Below are positions 9,628 to 24,002 of a stretch of 64,000 nucleotides of DNA, in pieces. The notes below the pieces were generated by a model. It was not told the origin of the DNA. It ran no database searches and was given only the letters and a program-made list of their open reading frames with translations. The position numbers and the translations under genes are program-made. Every line of letters begins with the position of its first letter. Position 1 is the first letter of the stretch. The stretch is from Campylorhamphus procurvoides (taxonomy: Eukaryota; Chordata; Aves; Passeriformes; Dendrocolaptidae): assembly GCA_013396655.1 (NCBI GenBank), contig WBMV01006535.1, forward strand, positions 94,707 through 158,706, in the 5' to 3' direction.

Positions 9628-12600
9628 ATAATTCCACAGAGGTTTTCCTTAAATTCTTTCTACTTCTGAGACTTACCTAAGATAATCTCAAATATAAGCC
9701 TGAAGATAATTTTAAAGCCTAAGAGTATTTTGCTTCAAAGACTCTTACTGAGTTTTACATTTCTGCAGTATAACTTTGGGACGTTTCCCTATTTGTCTAA
9801 TGGAACATTAAAATCAGTTAAAAAAATACCCATTAGAAAAAATATAAATGCTTGACACAAGGAATAGGAAAATTTGACATGTGCTAGGTTTTTCAGGAAT
9901 GACTATGAAAAATTGTCTGACGAGTGTAGTATATTGTATAAATCTGCATATATTCCTGAAATATGGCTTCTGCCATTTGAGAAAAAGAGTAAGGAGAAGC
10001 AGCTGTTTTTTAGTCTCTCCTCCCTAATATGCTGTTGCTGTCACATATTTGACTGGTTGAGTTAGCGGTACAGTGCCAGTGGGGATTCCAACCCAACTCG
10101 TGGGTTTATTTGATCTCTCCACAATTCCTGCCGCTCACATAGGATGCAGTGACTAGAATAAAGCCTCACAAAAACAATGTGCTGTGGATTAGCTCTAAAC
10201 ATAGAACTGTTGTTACTTGTGTATGACTTTCTTTGCAACAAAACCAAGCAGACAGCTTGGCAGTCTAGGAACAATGCATTTGGTTGCTACAGAGAAGATC
10301 CATGTGTCATGTGTTCTTTACTAAAACAAAGCTATTTCTTCAAAAACTGAAAAGAAGTGTATTAGTGGAAAAATAATTACTTTAAAACTTTTCTCCCTGT
10401 AGACGCTCTCTCTGTCACACATTCACTGTGAAGTTTTTCACTGGCGCAATCAATATCTTGGTATGCCTTCCCACTGCAATTCTAAGGAAATAGTAGGTGT
10501 GTTTTCATAACTATTTCAAATCTGAGTGCAATACTAAGGTTCTGTGTGCACAGTCTGTAGAAGTTCAGTTTACTACTAGGAGGCAAACAAGAAAATCATA
10601 ATAGCTATGTCCAATTGCAAATCTTTCAGATAGATGAGATCTGTGCAAAATGAGGTCTGTGTTGTGAATGAAGAAGGGTGAAAAAAAAAAAGTGGAATGT
10701 CTCGCATTATATAGGAAGAACTGTTCAAGATCTCTCTAGCCATATACAGGCTCTTTACCAACTGCTGATAGTGATTACCTAGGGAAGAATTTAAGGCCAA
10801 GACAAGTATATGGTGATGCTTCTTAAGTGTGTTCTTCATAATCTGGGGGTCTGTGGGTTAATTTTACATTTTTGTGATTCAGACTCAAAAAAGTTACAAT
10901 GAAATCTTCCTAGTGACTTCCTAGCTCTGAAAGGGAAAGGGAGAGCGTTTATAATGAATACTTGCCAGAGATTTAAAGAAAAAAAAAAAAGAAAAAGAAG
11001 GAAAGGAAAAACCCCAAAATCTTCTTATCTGTCCCCCCAAAACCAGCAATCAATCAACCAACCAACACCCAACAACACACACAAAAACAAACACCCAGGA
11101 TTACATAGTATAAAGGAAAGATGCCAGGGTTAGAGTAAATCTATTTTATAAAATAGGAAAGGAGCAGGAGAAGGATTATTCTGCATCCGGATGCTTCTGA
11201 ATCCTTCACTGATTCCATTTTCAGGGAAGAGTGCCTGCTGTCTACAGCATCATATTTCACAGTAAGGGAAACAGCAAACAGCATTTGATAATTTGCTACT
11301 TCCATAATCCAACAGGCAGAAATAAGGAGTTTCAACAACTGAATCACCTGCAACAGTGTACCACAGGAAAACCAAGAACTGATTTAGTTCTGTAAAAAAG
11401 ACATTTCTTTCAGTTGTTAACTTAATGAATTTTACTCTTCAGTTATTTTCTTCATGACTGATTCAAACTTTGAAATCTTTGCAAATAATCTTGACCAGGG
11501 ATGATGAGAAGAGATTCTTTTTCTTTAATATAGGATGAATAGACAAATGGCACCCAGGACATTTCCAGATTAAAAAAAAAAATTGGGAAAAGAAATGTAA
11601 ACATTTCCTTACATTTTACTCCACTATTTCCACACCAATAATTGCATGATTTTCAAAATGCTGATGTGTACCTTAATCTATAGATAAGATTACAGAAAAA
11701 TGGCTACAGTTTGTTTGGACATCTTCATGCTTCAAGGAAATGCATTTGGCTCAGGTGATGAACTTCCTGGCCCTATGTCTTAATTAATGAAATATGTCTG
11801 CCTAAAAGGTCAGCTAAAAAGAATGGTTTATAAAGTCCCAGGTCTGCTTATGAAGAGCATTCCCTTGCATGAAAAGACCCATAGAGCAAGAAACTGTTGC
11901 TAAACCATTGATTTTGGTAGCAGTTTTCCCCTCAACAAATTAATTTCTAGAACATACAAACAACTGCATAAAGGATCAAGTTCCTGGGAACATTTCGCAG
12001 ATTTGTTTCTATCACTATTATATAGGCACACTGGTGTATATGTATATTTACTTCATCCCTTAGTTCTGGTCTTTGATCTGTTGAATCTTTACAATGGTTT
12101 TTCATGATTTCATGATGTACACAAAGGGAAGCATTTTCAAAATCACAGGAGATGTCTATGGATATTTCTCTTTCTATATTCTCATCTCCTGTAAGCCTAG
12201 TTGATCTTAACAACACTGAAAATGACTGCATGAAGAAATAAACTTTTTAATTTTATTTTTTTTAACTCAAACAAATGAGCAAAGAAATAACGTATACATT
12301 TCAAATGACTAGTGGCAAACTACCTCTGCCATAAGACTCCAGTCAAGACATGTTTAAGGTATGTGCTTTGTGGAATATACCTTGGAAATCATCAAAATTA
12401 CTTTATGTGATGCTTTTAGTACCTAGTGAAGAGTTACTGACAGAGTGTGCATAAATCTCTTTGTGAAAAGAAGGGGGGGAGCGGAAAGAGGGAAAAAAAG
12501 AGAAGAAATTATAAAAACTTCAATGAAATAACAAACCAGCACAGTCCAGTATAAAAGGAACTTACACCAAACCCTGTATTTAATATATACTGTCTTCCAA

Positions 12601-13499
12601 ATAAAATTGACTCTGAGTTTTAGTGAAAGAAGCAGTATTTTTAAATTGCTAATGGATGTGACCTGTCCTTTTTTTTTTTTTTTCCTCCTGAAGCTGGGTT
12701 TCTGAAGCAAGAATCTATGGGAAACATGTTATTCAAAGCAATATTCTACTGTTTATGAAAGAGCCAAACCTAAATGCTTTCTTCAAGAAAACAAACAGCA
12801 TTATACCCACAACCAGCAGACATCCAATATGTTTGGGTTTACGTAATGACTTTCTTGCCAAGTTTAGTTTCTTCAGGAGACAAAAAATAATTGCTGCACA
12901 TCAGCTTTCTAGTGTTTCTCAAACACAAGTATCCCTGCAGTACACTACTTTACAAATTATTTTTCAAACATTTGACATATTTCTAATCATTAAAATATTC
13001 TAATTAATCAAGGTGAATGTTTTTTGTATCAAAGTGTTTGCAATTTAGAAATGGTACTTTTTAATATATATGTCCTCTTCTAGTTATTTAATTCTTTTAA
13101 TTCTTTAAAAACATTTATTTTATTGTATTCAAATATGTATGTGTAAATGTTTGCTTTAATTAAAGTACCACTATAGCTACTTTCTCAAATATTTGCAACT
13201 GCTGCAGCCTAAATCTGTCTTTCCATACAAAGCATCAAGGGCTTTTCAAGTGTATTGGATGAACAAGTAGGATAGCCAGGCAGTACAAGTTGATTTCAAT
13301 ACATTGTTTTTATCCTTGTGAGAGAAGGCTTAAATTAAATTATGACAACTGTCAATAGCATGCCACGGACCTTACATTTGTGTCAATGAATAATAATGTT
13401 TGGTGCAGGGTGGATAATCTTCAGCGTTGTTTCTAGTTACTGCAATTGCTACCTAAAAAAAAAAAATTATGGTCAAGTTACTCGCAATCAAATTTTATG
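9628..13499. other. Non-coding AT-rich DNA
   Basis: No gene recognised. It contains an A- and C-rich patch at 10978-11098 and a run of T at 12669-12683. Open frames at 10576-10839, 11947-12231 and 12423-12710 (minus) and 12755-13003 (plus) show no motif or splice context. Confidence 0.6.
10978..11098. repeat. A-rich then A/C-rich low-complexity tract
   Basis: A purine stretch of A runs broken by G (10978-11010) passes into words such as CCAACC, CAACAC and ACAAACAC up to about 11098. It resembles a decayed simple repeat rather than the tail of a particular element; I see no LINE or SINE body attached. Confidence 0.7.
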
Positions 13500-13800
13500 T
13501 CTATCCTTGCTAGCTCTGAGGTTGCTGCTCTGCCTCTCCACGTGCGGGATCTTCCAGGCAAAGCTTCCAAAGGTTTGGTGTGCAGGGACATCTAGCGGCG
13601 CGAGGGATATAAACATGATGGCAGGCTGATTTTTCCAATGCCTGTGCCTCGTTCAGGAGAACCAGAGAGGGGTAACCAAGCAAAGGGATCTGATTTCTTC
13701 CCGCTTGCAGAGCCTGTAAGGCAAAACAGGAGTCACATTTACTGTTAGCCGCAGATCCCATTTCACCAAAAGACACTTGTTAAGAAGGTAACAGGGCAGA
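13500..13800. other. CpG-bearing block with E-box and TATA-like word
   Basis: This small block stands out from its CpG-poor surroundings. It holds a CACGTG E-box (13539-13544), a CpG cluster in 'tagcggcgcgagg' (13593-13605), a weak CTCF-like word (complement of 13584-13598) and GATATAAAC (13606-13614). It could be an old regulatory element or an unclassified repeat fragment. Overlapping open frames (plus 13396-13629, minus 13776-13510) have no recognisable domain. Confidence 0.3.
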
Positions 13801-15996
13801 ATCTTGCTAACTTTTAAACCTGTCATGTTGCTCTAATTTCTTGTATCAGTAAGTCAAGACATGGCACTGCTGAGAGTGGTACCATTTATGCTAGTGACGG
13901 CTTTCCGTTATGCTATGTCCTCTTCTACACAGGGTCTTAGCACATAAATACCTGAAAACCTTCCCTGAATTAATTTAAAAATATGACTTGCCTTTGTCAT
14001 GTGTTGTTCATTCTTTTTTTCCTTTTGGAAAGATTGACTATGAAATTATTTCCAAGTAGGCTAGGTTTGTTTATTGAGTCTCTGTTTGCATATGTGTGTT
14101 GATAACTAATTACATTACCTGGAGCATAAAGTGGTGATGCATTAATCCTTAGTTTCTGAAGGTAGAGACAGTTGAGGATTTGCTCATTTGGACTAGACTT
14201 TTAAGATAATTCTACCTCTCTTAAAGGCAGTCTTTTTTTTTTTTTATTGAAGATAATTCTATTATACTGAAAAAAACAGAACTGTCATTTACTGCCTTCA
14301 GTGGCTGTATATTTTCTACATTTGATTGTAGCTTACCACAAACAAACTGTCCTGACAGAAGGTATCTCTGACTCCAGTGCTCACTTGTTATTAAGCAAAT
14401 ATGGAACATACGCCAGGGCATCTGATTATACTAAACCTTTTCACTTTAGGGAAATATTTGGAACTATTCAAATATTTGGACTGATTTGAAAAAAAAATGT
14501 TTAGCAATAAAATATTTATTATAAGCACACAGACAGAGAGATTGAGAAGGAGAGAGAGCATATAATTATATTATGACCAGCTCCTTTATGTGTACCAAGT
14601 AATTTAGGCTTCATCAAAAGATAAGCAGTTATTGCTAAAGATATGATTTTGAAAGCCTATTTATAACATTAGCACACTTTCCTTCTGCCATGCAAACTTT
14701 TCAATAATCATAAAAGGTTTGTAATGTTAGAATGTAAAATTACAGGAAAGAAAAGAAACTAAAATGGGGATAAACTATTGCACAACCTGCACTGATTTAT
14801 TATGAATGTACTGAGAATATTTTACTGAATGGAGAAAATCAAGAAAAGAAAATAACATCACCGATTTTTTTTGGGGTGGGGAGTTTCCAGTTGCAAAAAT
14901 TATAATCACCATAGGCCTATAAAAGTTCGCTTTCATAATTATTTCTGTCCTTTGACTGCAACATTTTCAAAATGTCATGTTATCTGGGAAGATGCATCAG
15001 AAATTATCTTCAAAATTTGAATCTGAAAAGCAGTCATTGATAAATCTATGATTCCTAAAGATCCATAGTCAGCTTCAACTTTCAATATTTCACTTCTTCT
15101 GCAACATTCTTACTATTCCTTTTTGGCTCTGGTTGTGAAAAAAAAAAATGTCACCCTCTAGTTTTCATACAGTATTGCATGTTCCAGAGCTCCATCTTTC
15201 ATATTAAACAGCCCGCTTTCTTCTTGACCATTCATGATATACCAGGCATCAACAGGCAAATAATCTATTCAGGCACAGAAGAAATCTCTGACACCTGATT
15301 ATGCTGTCATTTTTTTTTCCTGTAACTCAACTTCTCAAAACACTAACCAGCACCAAGGATATATTCACCAGAGTCAATATCTGCAATGAACTAATTTTGG
15401 ATAGTAAACTAGAAAATACTTTGGCAGAACTGGGAAGGCTTGTAAAGGGCTGTATGTTTCACATACATCATGAATATATAGCCCACAGTTTATATAACAC
15501 ACAACCGTTTTTTTAAAACTATCTGTAAAATGTGGATAATGGCTAAGAGTCCAAATGAATATTATATATCAGTGATATGAATATGAAGTCCAAATAAATA
15601 TGATCAAGAACTTTACCTCAGGTAGTTTGGCAAGTTATCTAACTATACCCATTAAGTCATATACACATATGCAATTGAGCAGAGAATTCAAATTAGTAAA
15701 GTCCGAAAAAGATTCTCTTCTGATTCTTGGAGCTAAGAATGACCACTGGCAAGCATTACTGGGAAGAGAGAGGATAATACAGAACACCAGAAACTTGTTT
15801 TATGGTTAAATATCCTTTGTACTTGTACAGTAATGCAAAGATTTAACAATCATTTGTAAAACCATGTGATTGAGAAACTGAGATCCTGCGCAATACTCAG
15901 ATACTGGTCACGTTTTGGGTGAAGCTTAGCTGCATTGCATGAGAACTATCAAGTTGTAACCAAGAGTTCTTCCTCCATATTTAAGAGAGGAAAGCA
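13801..15996. other. Non-coding AT-rich DNA
   Basis: Nothing recognised beyond a short purine-rich (GA) patch at about 14530-14560. The short open frames here have no motif. Confidence 0.6.
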
Positions 15997-16600
15997 GTGA
16001 TTTATTCTAGCTTCTCTATCATGTACAAATACTTATCACTAGGCTCTGAGTCCAACAGGTTCTGCAGTGTCTCCCTATCCCATTCCTCTTCATTCCCTTC
16101 CTGGGACTGGCATGTGGGAGGGAGGTCAGGGCCACTTCTGATGCCAGGCAGCATTTATCTCAGATCAGGTCTGGGATCAGCCTCTATGGATCTCTTCAGT
16201 TCCTATGAGGGCTGTGCTGGAGCTTAGCCTCTTAGCCCTGGCCCTTGTCCAGGCTCCACTGTAGAGGTGCAGGTGACATGACCTCCCTTGGTGACCCTTG
16301 TCCTCCCAACGTGCCCTCAGACATCCCTTAGATGGCCATCCTGGAGCACCTCTGATTAGACCTGCTCTGCTCTCCTTGTTAAGGGCTGCAGGACTATATT
16401 CTATATCAGGACTCTGCAGCTTCCCCATGCAAGGTGCATAAATGTGTACTTGCTTGTAAGTAGCAAGGTGACTTACAGCACTACTCTCTCCCTGTCTCCT
16501 CTGATCTGTACTGAACAGATCTGAGCCATCAGGAGGAACATTTCTATCAGAAATTTCTATCATCAGCTTCCAAGGAAAGTGAAAAATTATTTTTTCCCGT
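15997..16600. other. GC-elevated block, unclassified
   Basis: About 600 bp with distinctly higher GC than its neighbours. The minus strand is open for 128 codons (16563-16177) and the plus for 76 (15997-16227), but neither shows a domain I can name. The block has no CR1 3' landmarks, no TATA/AATAAA pairing typical of an LTR, and no clean splice sites. An old transposon or retroviral internal fragment is the likeliest reading; a decayed exon is possible. Confidence 0.3.
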
Positions 16601-19600
16601 CTCCACAGAAGCCCATGGGCAAATGGCTAAAAAGTCATAAATGGAGAAATTGAGCATGGACATTTTCAGTACTTCCAAAATTCCTGGTTTTAATTTTGTC
16701 GCATGCTTTTGGCCCTATTAAGGAACAATTTTAAATTATTTCCTTCCCAAAGAGCAAATTTGCACTCAGCTTTACTCTTTACCTAATCTTTTCTGAAAAA
16801 ATAAAACATTTAAACCAAACCAAACAAACAACAGGTAAGCAATTAAGAGTCTCTTCCCAATTTATGTCAGTAAGAATTACCTGAATTTTATCTAGGGGTC
16901 AAAAAATCGACTTTTAAAAGTAATACCAGTGCTTAATGAAGTCCATATAACTGTTTGATGAGTTACACAACAGACAAGTATACCATAATATATTTATGAT
17001 ACTATCTGAAATTTAAGCCCAGACCTCTAAAAGAGGTCACCATAGCTCTTTCTGTGCTACTTGATTAAATACCCCATGGTTCTTGCTTCAGTATGAATTA
17101 TGAATAATGAGTATTTATTTTCTAAAACCATCAGTTATGCAAAATAACTTCGGGGTGTGGATGGTGTGGGGGAAGGGTGTCCCAAGACACTCAGCATTGG
17201 CCTGGTTTTACTCTGACTGAAGTTCGTGAGAATTTTCCAGACTTTAACAAGAGCATCAGTAAGCTAATATCACTTCCTTTAAAAATTCTTGTCCTTAATA
17301 CTCGCTTCTAAGCAGCTTTGAAAGCCTGAAATGAAAAAACCCTTTAGAAGTGCAAAATCATGGTATTATTATACTAAGGCTGGTTTACTTTTTTAAAAAT
17401 CTGTTTAAAGAAAACCTGTTTTCAGTAAATTGAAAGAGTTAGGGCTTCCTGAGAAGAATGGTGCAAATGAAGTTTAACTTCAAAGTCATAGGTTAATATT
17501 TCTGGGTTTAGAGAAAATGAGCTTATACATATCATTCTTTATTTTGCATACAGAAAAGAAATTTGTAATCTGATGTAATTTTCTAAGCATAAATAGTGCT
17601 CTTTTTTCCTTAACAAAGTAATTAATTTACATCAGTAATAACAATATTTTTTTTCCTATGAGAATCTCAACAGTGTCACAAAAAAGAATTAGAATAAATA
17701 TCATGCTGTAATTCCAGAGGTGGTCAAAAAGTTAATACTTATACATACTGTTGAAAACACCATTTGGAGTTTTGAATATTGCCTGAAGAAAGCAGAAGGA
17801 AATATTTCTTTCATCTGTAATGAGCCTTAGAGAAAGAATTTAAAGAAATCTAGGAAGATAGTTGAAGTTCAAAAGAAATTAAACCCAGAGCTTTGCAATA
17901 CTGCAGGTTAATATGATTGAATAATAAAACGGTTTTACATATAAGAAAAATACCAATCTGAGATGTATTTTCTTGGGTTTTTTCCAAGTCTTAGCTAATG
18001 TCCATAACATTATTTCCAAGCTAAATTAAAATCTGCTGTTGAATTTGTGCTTGCTAATATGATAGCCAGTAACCTTAGGGCTAGATGGCAAGGAGAAAAT
18101 TAACATCATTCAAGGGCTGCTCCCTTTCATGAGAAAGGGAACTATTTTAGAACTCGTTTGGGCATCCTTAGCTACACTCAAATGCTGTAAGCAGTAATAT
18201 ACACAATTTATGTGAATGCATATTTTAATAATGACCCTACAGACAGATAGCTTAGAGTAGCATGCCACAAAATTAAACACAAGTGTACTTTGCTTTCATG
18301 CAGGCACCCAGTGAGAGTCACTGCAGCCAAACAGGTCATGAAGATATGTAATTCTATCATATAGACAGATCACCAGCCTTGCTGAGTGCTGTCTTCCAGC
18401 TCTGATTTTTACTCAAGATTTAATATGTGGCAAAATTAGCAAATTTTCCCTGAAATCCTTGTGTTACTATTATGAACTTTACAATTCCACTTCTTTCATG
18501 AGGTTGGGTTTGCTTTTTCTCTTATCTTGAATGTCTTTAACTTATCTACTGTCAATATAATTTCTCATTATTTATTCCGGAATTCAGATCATCCACAATT
18601 AAGACACATACATCTCTACAGATTCCCATGAAGGGAAAGTGTCAGGAGAGGGACACAGGAGTTTTGAAAACCAGTGTCTCTTATTTGGTAGAATAACTTC
18701 AACAAGAATCCTAAGAAGACTGACTGTACAAAAGACAGACACCACTGTGAAAAGGTGGAATAAACAGCTGCCATACTTCCTCAGGAAATCTGAGTCCCTT
18801 CTCAAGCTGGAATAACCATCTGCAGAGCATGGGAAGATGCAAAAGCAGACAATGAAAGAGGATTACATCCTTTTTATAGCAGTCATAATTATTGCCTCTA
18901 TACTTTTGATTAGCAGCAGAAAAATCTCTGAAGTTCTCTGCCATTTCCTAGCCTTTTTTTTCCCTAGTAGCAGGAACTCCAGTTGCCTTCTTGCCTCCAC
19001 AGGAATCTTACAAGACACTACATTTATTTAAAATGTGGTTGTCACCTCTCAGCCCTCTTCTGTCACTCACAGCTTTTCCAACTGGTACCCTTTACTTTCC
19101 ATAGTTCCCTCCTAATTACTCTTACCACACTGGAAATCAGTCAATCTTCCTCACACCTACAGATATTTCTTGTGAATTGCATTATCCTTATGTAACTGAT
19201 TGACTTCTATGAGCCCCAAACACACAACTTAAAAAAGGAGCAATAAGCACTTGTGAATATATTTGCAAATTACAATAACTGATCAGAAGTAAGTAAATAA
19301 AATTTCATTTTGTTGCAAAGTGGTTTTTGCTCACATTCACAGGGAAATTTAGGTGTGGTGGAACCAAGCTACTCAGTGACACAAAATCTAAGAATTATTT
19401 ACTAAGTAGGATGAGTGAAGAGGTAGGTAGCAATTTCTATTCCATCTCATACATGCACCCACATACAATCTGCATAGGATGCCCACATAAGATAAGGCCT
19501 CCAGTCCAGCTGTGATCAGCACAGTGGCCTAAAGGGAACAGGACACATGTTTCACCTGGCTTGAGATGTCCCAATCCTGGATGGTAAAGTGACTTCAGCC

Positions 19601-19740
19601 CTTGGCAGTGATGAACCATGTCTGTACATGCTCAAGAGGGGCTACTGTCTTCACTATTTATTGCTTTCTAACCTAAAAATGCTGCTTAAGCCACCAGAGT
19701 CATCACCCAAGGCCAATCATCTGACTTTCTATGTCCTAAG
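16601..19740. other. Non-coding AT-rich DNA
   Basis: No gene or repeat family recognised. Several overlapping frames between 18599 and 19195 read on both strands, which is a sign of chance. Confidence 0.6.
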
Positions 19741-20482
19741 TGTCATGACCCACTGGTAAGGGGCACAATGTTTGTTATGAATTCTAGTTAGGCTGAACAA
19801 AGACACTGGACACATGTCAGTGAGCTCTTATGTTTTATTATACAATCTCACCATCAGCCCATTATTTAAACTCAAAAGGTGATAGTTAACAAACCCTTAA
19901 ATTCTTACAATTCACTTCCACAAGAGTGGTGCCCTTAACAAGCCCTTAATTTTGTAGAGTACACTTCAACAAGTTCTCAGGTCTCAAAACAAACACCAGA
20001 GGTGCTGGCTAACAAGATACAACACACTTCCACAATCTCCACATTCCCACACCAAACTTCAGTATGGAGCATAGGATAGAAAATGATGACCATGTTTGTC
20101 CAGGCAAAGCAAGGTGGGAGAGAAACAAAGACAGGAAAGAGAGAACAAAGAATATCACCATTCTTTAGATACTATGTTAGTCCTGCCACATGGATGGCCC
20201 ATAGCTGGGGTTGAGAGTCAAAGAAAGTGAAAGAGAAGAGAGAGCAAGGGGGCCCAATCCACCACCTTTTACAGTTAACCTCATGTACACATCTTAACTA
20301 GATTTTTCATGTTGTTTTCTTCATGCATGCAGAGCCAGCCCCCTGAGCCCTTCTTTAGGGAGTGAGTTGAGAGAGGGGAAACTGAACACAAGCCTCAAGG
20401 TGGAGCAGGAAGTTGGCTCAGAACAGTTTTGCTCCACTTTTGCAGCACCCTCTCTTTCCACCCCATCTCTCCTGTCCTAACA
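19741..20482 (-). mobile_element. Solo LTR of an endogenous retrovirus (probably minus strand)
   Basis: About 742 bp bounded by TGTCATGAC at the left and GTCCTAACA at the right; the two ends are imperfect inverted repeats (7 of 9), as retroviral LTR ends are. Orientation is taken from an AATAAA signal on the minus strand (complement of about 19842-19848, in a TATAATAAAAC context) followed by a short U5. Repeated 'AACAAGCCCTTAA' and 'AACAAACCCTTAA' words occur at 19889-19951. The flanking 5-mers (ctaag and gtcag) agree at only 3 of 5 positions, so the target duplication is decayed or my boundary is off. No internal retroviral sequence is visible. Confidence 0.65.
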
Positions 20483-23400
20483 GTCAGAATGCTTTAGACA
20501 AAACATGCTGATATCTGGTCCTCTACACTACATTAATTACCTGTTGTTAATTAAATTGCTGTCATCTCCTGGGCCCCTGCTCTAGAAATATTACATGGAT
20601 GAAAAGCTCTTAACAGTTCAGCTGTCCATCTTTGTTTCCTAAACCATTAGATAAGAGTGGATATAGCCCACCTCTTTAGGCTAAGCCTTCTCCATAATGA
20701 TCCGCATGCTTTGTTAGTGATCCCAGCCCAATAATTCTGTGTGATAGAGCTGAACAAATGTCACCAAGGTCTTATTTAAATGGTGTTTTCTTATAGAATT
20801 CACGCAATGGAATCCCCCCTCTAATTAGTGTAATCTCCATTTGGAATGTCTGTAATTTACCTTCTTCCTCTTCTTCCAATGACATGCAGTTGGCAGCCTG
20901 ATGTCATAAAGGTTGGTGGAGGGGGGGGGGTTGATAATAATTTCAAACTATTAAAAAAAATTGAAAAAGCTTCAAGTTTTCTTCAGATTTAACAGTGTAA
21001 TGGATACACACCACTGAAAACACATGTCAATTCTTTAAAAAGTAGTAGAACTGGATATTCCCAGGGTGAAGGCAATCACCTGCAAAGAGAGGAGTTAAAA
21101 TATTTCTCCTCAGTTTTTCATACAAATTGCAATTATTGTCCTACTATGAGCTCAGGAAACTGTCAAAAAGTGATGTATGTCCAGTTATCCCAGTCTATTC
21201 AATATATAAAATTATATTCTTCATCAAGTACAGGAAAACAAATTTTGAAATATCGCACAATAAAAGCAGATGAAGAGCCATAGCCTTGTAGCTGCTGCTG
21301 TTGTACAGTCATGCCTCCTGTAAAAATGAAGGAAAGGGTTAGGCCTCTACAATCTAGTGGGTAGAAGTGTGTTAAAAGGATATCATAGGTGAGAGTCAAT
21401 CCTTATGTCTATGAATTTAGAAATATTGATTTCTGTGACTAGCAGTCTTCTTACCATTTTTACCACTACTTCTTAGTCCTTGCCCCTATTCACTCACTCA
21501 GTGTTATCTGCCTTTTTTTAATACTTCTCATCTATTTTGCACTCACGTTTATCAACACATTTTTGTTTTCTTCCTTTTTCTCATTCCTCTTATCTTTAAT
21601 CAGTATAACCATTTAACATGAAGAAGGCAAAAAACAAACAAAAAAAACCTGTTGAATCTAAGAAAGAGCAAGATAAAAGTCAGTGTTCTGTTTCCAAAAC
21701 TGTGTACAAGCAGATGTTGAGAAAAGAATATGAACAGCCTAACACTACTCTCCAGTTTTCTTTCATCATCCAAATAACTTCTACCTCAAGAGATTTTTTT
21801 GTCTGATAGAATTCTTGTATAGGTCTAGAAACTTCAATGTATTTTTCTTTTAGGACTGTAGAAGTACCATGTATTCTGTAAGCAGCATTAACTTTTTACT
21901 ATCTGCAACAGTACGTGAACAATTTTTTTTTTAAGTTTGTTTTGTTTGTTTGTTTGGGTATGGTTTCATTTGAGCCTGGCATTGAAAGTTATTGATGTAC
22001 AAAAAGAACAATTCATATGCTACATGAAAGCTAGAAAAAATAACGAGGAGACAGGGTTGCAGCAAGTAAGACTTAGGATTTAGAAAAGAGTTTATGAAAA
22101 AGTATGTAGCTGAAACTTCTTGCCCTTTTGAGAATACTGGACAGTTAGAAATATCAGTGAGAAAACTGATACAGTTTATCCAACATGGGTTGAGTTCACT
22201 TCCTGATCATTTTCTGAGGTTATGAAGTACACAGGTCATTTTCTTCACTTCCTATCTGCTAGGAGAAAAATAAATGTTCCAGTAATTACAGATAATCTTC
22301 TAAGCTGTCTCATATTTGTTTTCTTGTTTATTATTATTGGACTTTGCTACCAGTCACTATATTGTGTCTTACTCAAATGATATAGTGCTTAAGATGAGAC
22401 AATGATGGTTACATAAACTCGAATGAGAACTCAAAAATTATTAATAATTTCTTTGTGGGTGGTGATGTTCTTTTCCCTATTCCTAAGACTCCTCTTAGAT
22501 TGAATATATAGTCTGTGAAAGCAAGCTGGGTTTCAACTGGCAAAATAGTTGAGGAATTTTGAGACGTGCTGCATTCATACCCCCACAGACAGTTAAGACT
22601 ATATTTATTTAATTTACATTAATTCTTCCATTCACTTAAGACCACCTGAGAACTCTGACTCTGTATGCTTTACAGAGGCTATACAGATAAAATATTTTGA
22701 AATCTCAGTAGTAGCTACAAGTGTTTTATTGGACTTTGAAATTAATTATCTGAAGATGAAATTCCTAGATCCAAGCATGTCAATATTTATTCACACCTTT
22801 CGTGCCATCATTAATACAATGGAGCAGTCAAACAGATGGCAAGCTTCTAAGATTCAACTCATGAAGAAATCACAAGCAAGTCAGACTTATTCTCATTGGA
22901 AATGAAGAAACCTAGTAATTAATTTCTTAATTAATTTAAAGGTGGTAAATAACACTGATCAGAGTAACAATTAACAATTGCAAAGAACCTCATGATCTAA
23001 AAATGAAGTAAGAAAGCCCAAAATATTTTTTAAACATTTCCTTTCCTTATATATAATGTTATACTTAGGAAACAAATGTAATATGTATTTTTTACATTTA
23101 TATTCAGAAAAGGTTCAAGAATTAAAATTCTCAAAAATGTAGCTAGGATTTAGTTGGGGTTTTTGTTTTTGTTTTGTTGGTTTGGGATTTTTTTTTTTTG
23201 TTTGGTTTGGTTTTTTTCACATAAATGATGAAAAGAAAGTTGGTTAGCTTAGTTATGCCCTGAAAATAGCCTAAACGGATTCTGGTGGTCCTTTAAGGTT
23301 TTGCTGAAGAGAGCAGTTCAGGACAAGTTCACACCAACCAGAATGAGCAGATGACTGTGAAACTCATTGTTCAGAAAAGCATCAAAGGATTTATGATTTA

Positions 23401-24000
23401 ATAATGATCTTCTTGTGCTAATAGATTTCAGGTACCTAAAATATGATTAAAATGCTCCTTTCATCCCCCATCCCACTCACCCCCGAACTCTGAGAAGAAA
23501 ATCTTGGGACATCTCTGTCTTGAAAGTCTATATGAATAGTGCCATAAGGAATGAGATTTTTCCAGGACATATTCTGGACATTGTTATGAAATTTTTAGGT
23601 TGAGAAAATATCTCTCTATTCTTTCAAGAGTTTAATGAGGTTGCAAATTCTTCCAGATAGCACTCTTAACATATTACTGAATGTACTTATTCAAATTCAC
23701 TAATTAATTGTCAATAGAAATGTCTCTAAATTGTAGGAAGGTGACTAGTCCCAGTCATTTCAAAGAGTTGAAAGAAAAAATTGTCAGCTAGGATGTGTGA
23801 GTTCAAAACGGTCTTGAACCAGGAAACGATTTCAACATCAACACAAACCAACCTAATACCCATTCATTTTCTAGGTGAGAAAGTTCAACATTAATTTTAG
23901 ACTGAAATAGCTTTTTCAGCAAGAAGAATACTGCAGATTACTTCACCTGTGCAACCTTGGCAAGTACTTCAGTAGCAAACCAAGTGGGTCAATGTTGTAT
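20483..24000. other. Non-coding AT-rich DNA with T/G and G tracts
   Basis: No gene seen. It contains a G run at about 20920-20930, a T/G tract at 21921-21958 and another at 23154-23217. Paired TTAATTAA-type words occur near 22916-22940. Confidence 0.6.
23154..23217. repeat. T/G-rich low-complexity tract
   Basis: A tract of GGTTTTTG, TTTTGTTGG and a T run followed by TTTGG words. It is of the same kind as the tracts at 5.0, 21.9, 45.6 and 59.6 kb. Confidence 0.8.
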
Positions 24001-24002
24001 AC

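Noticed and set aside
19741..20482. 5-bp target duplication for the LTR (ctaag/gtcag)
   Set aside because: Only three of five positions agree; not used as evidence.
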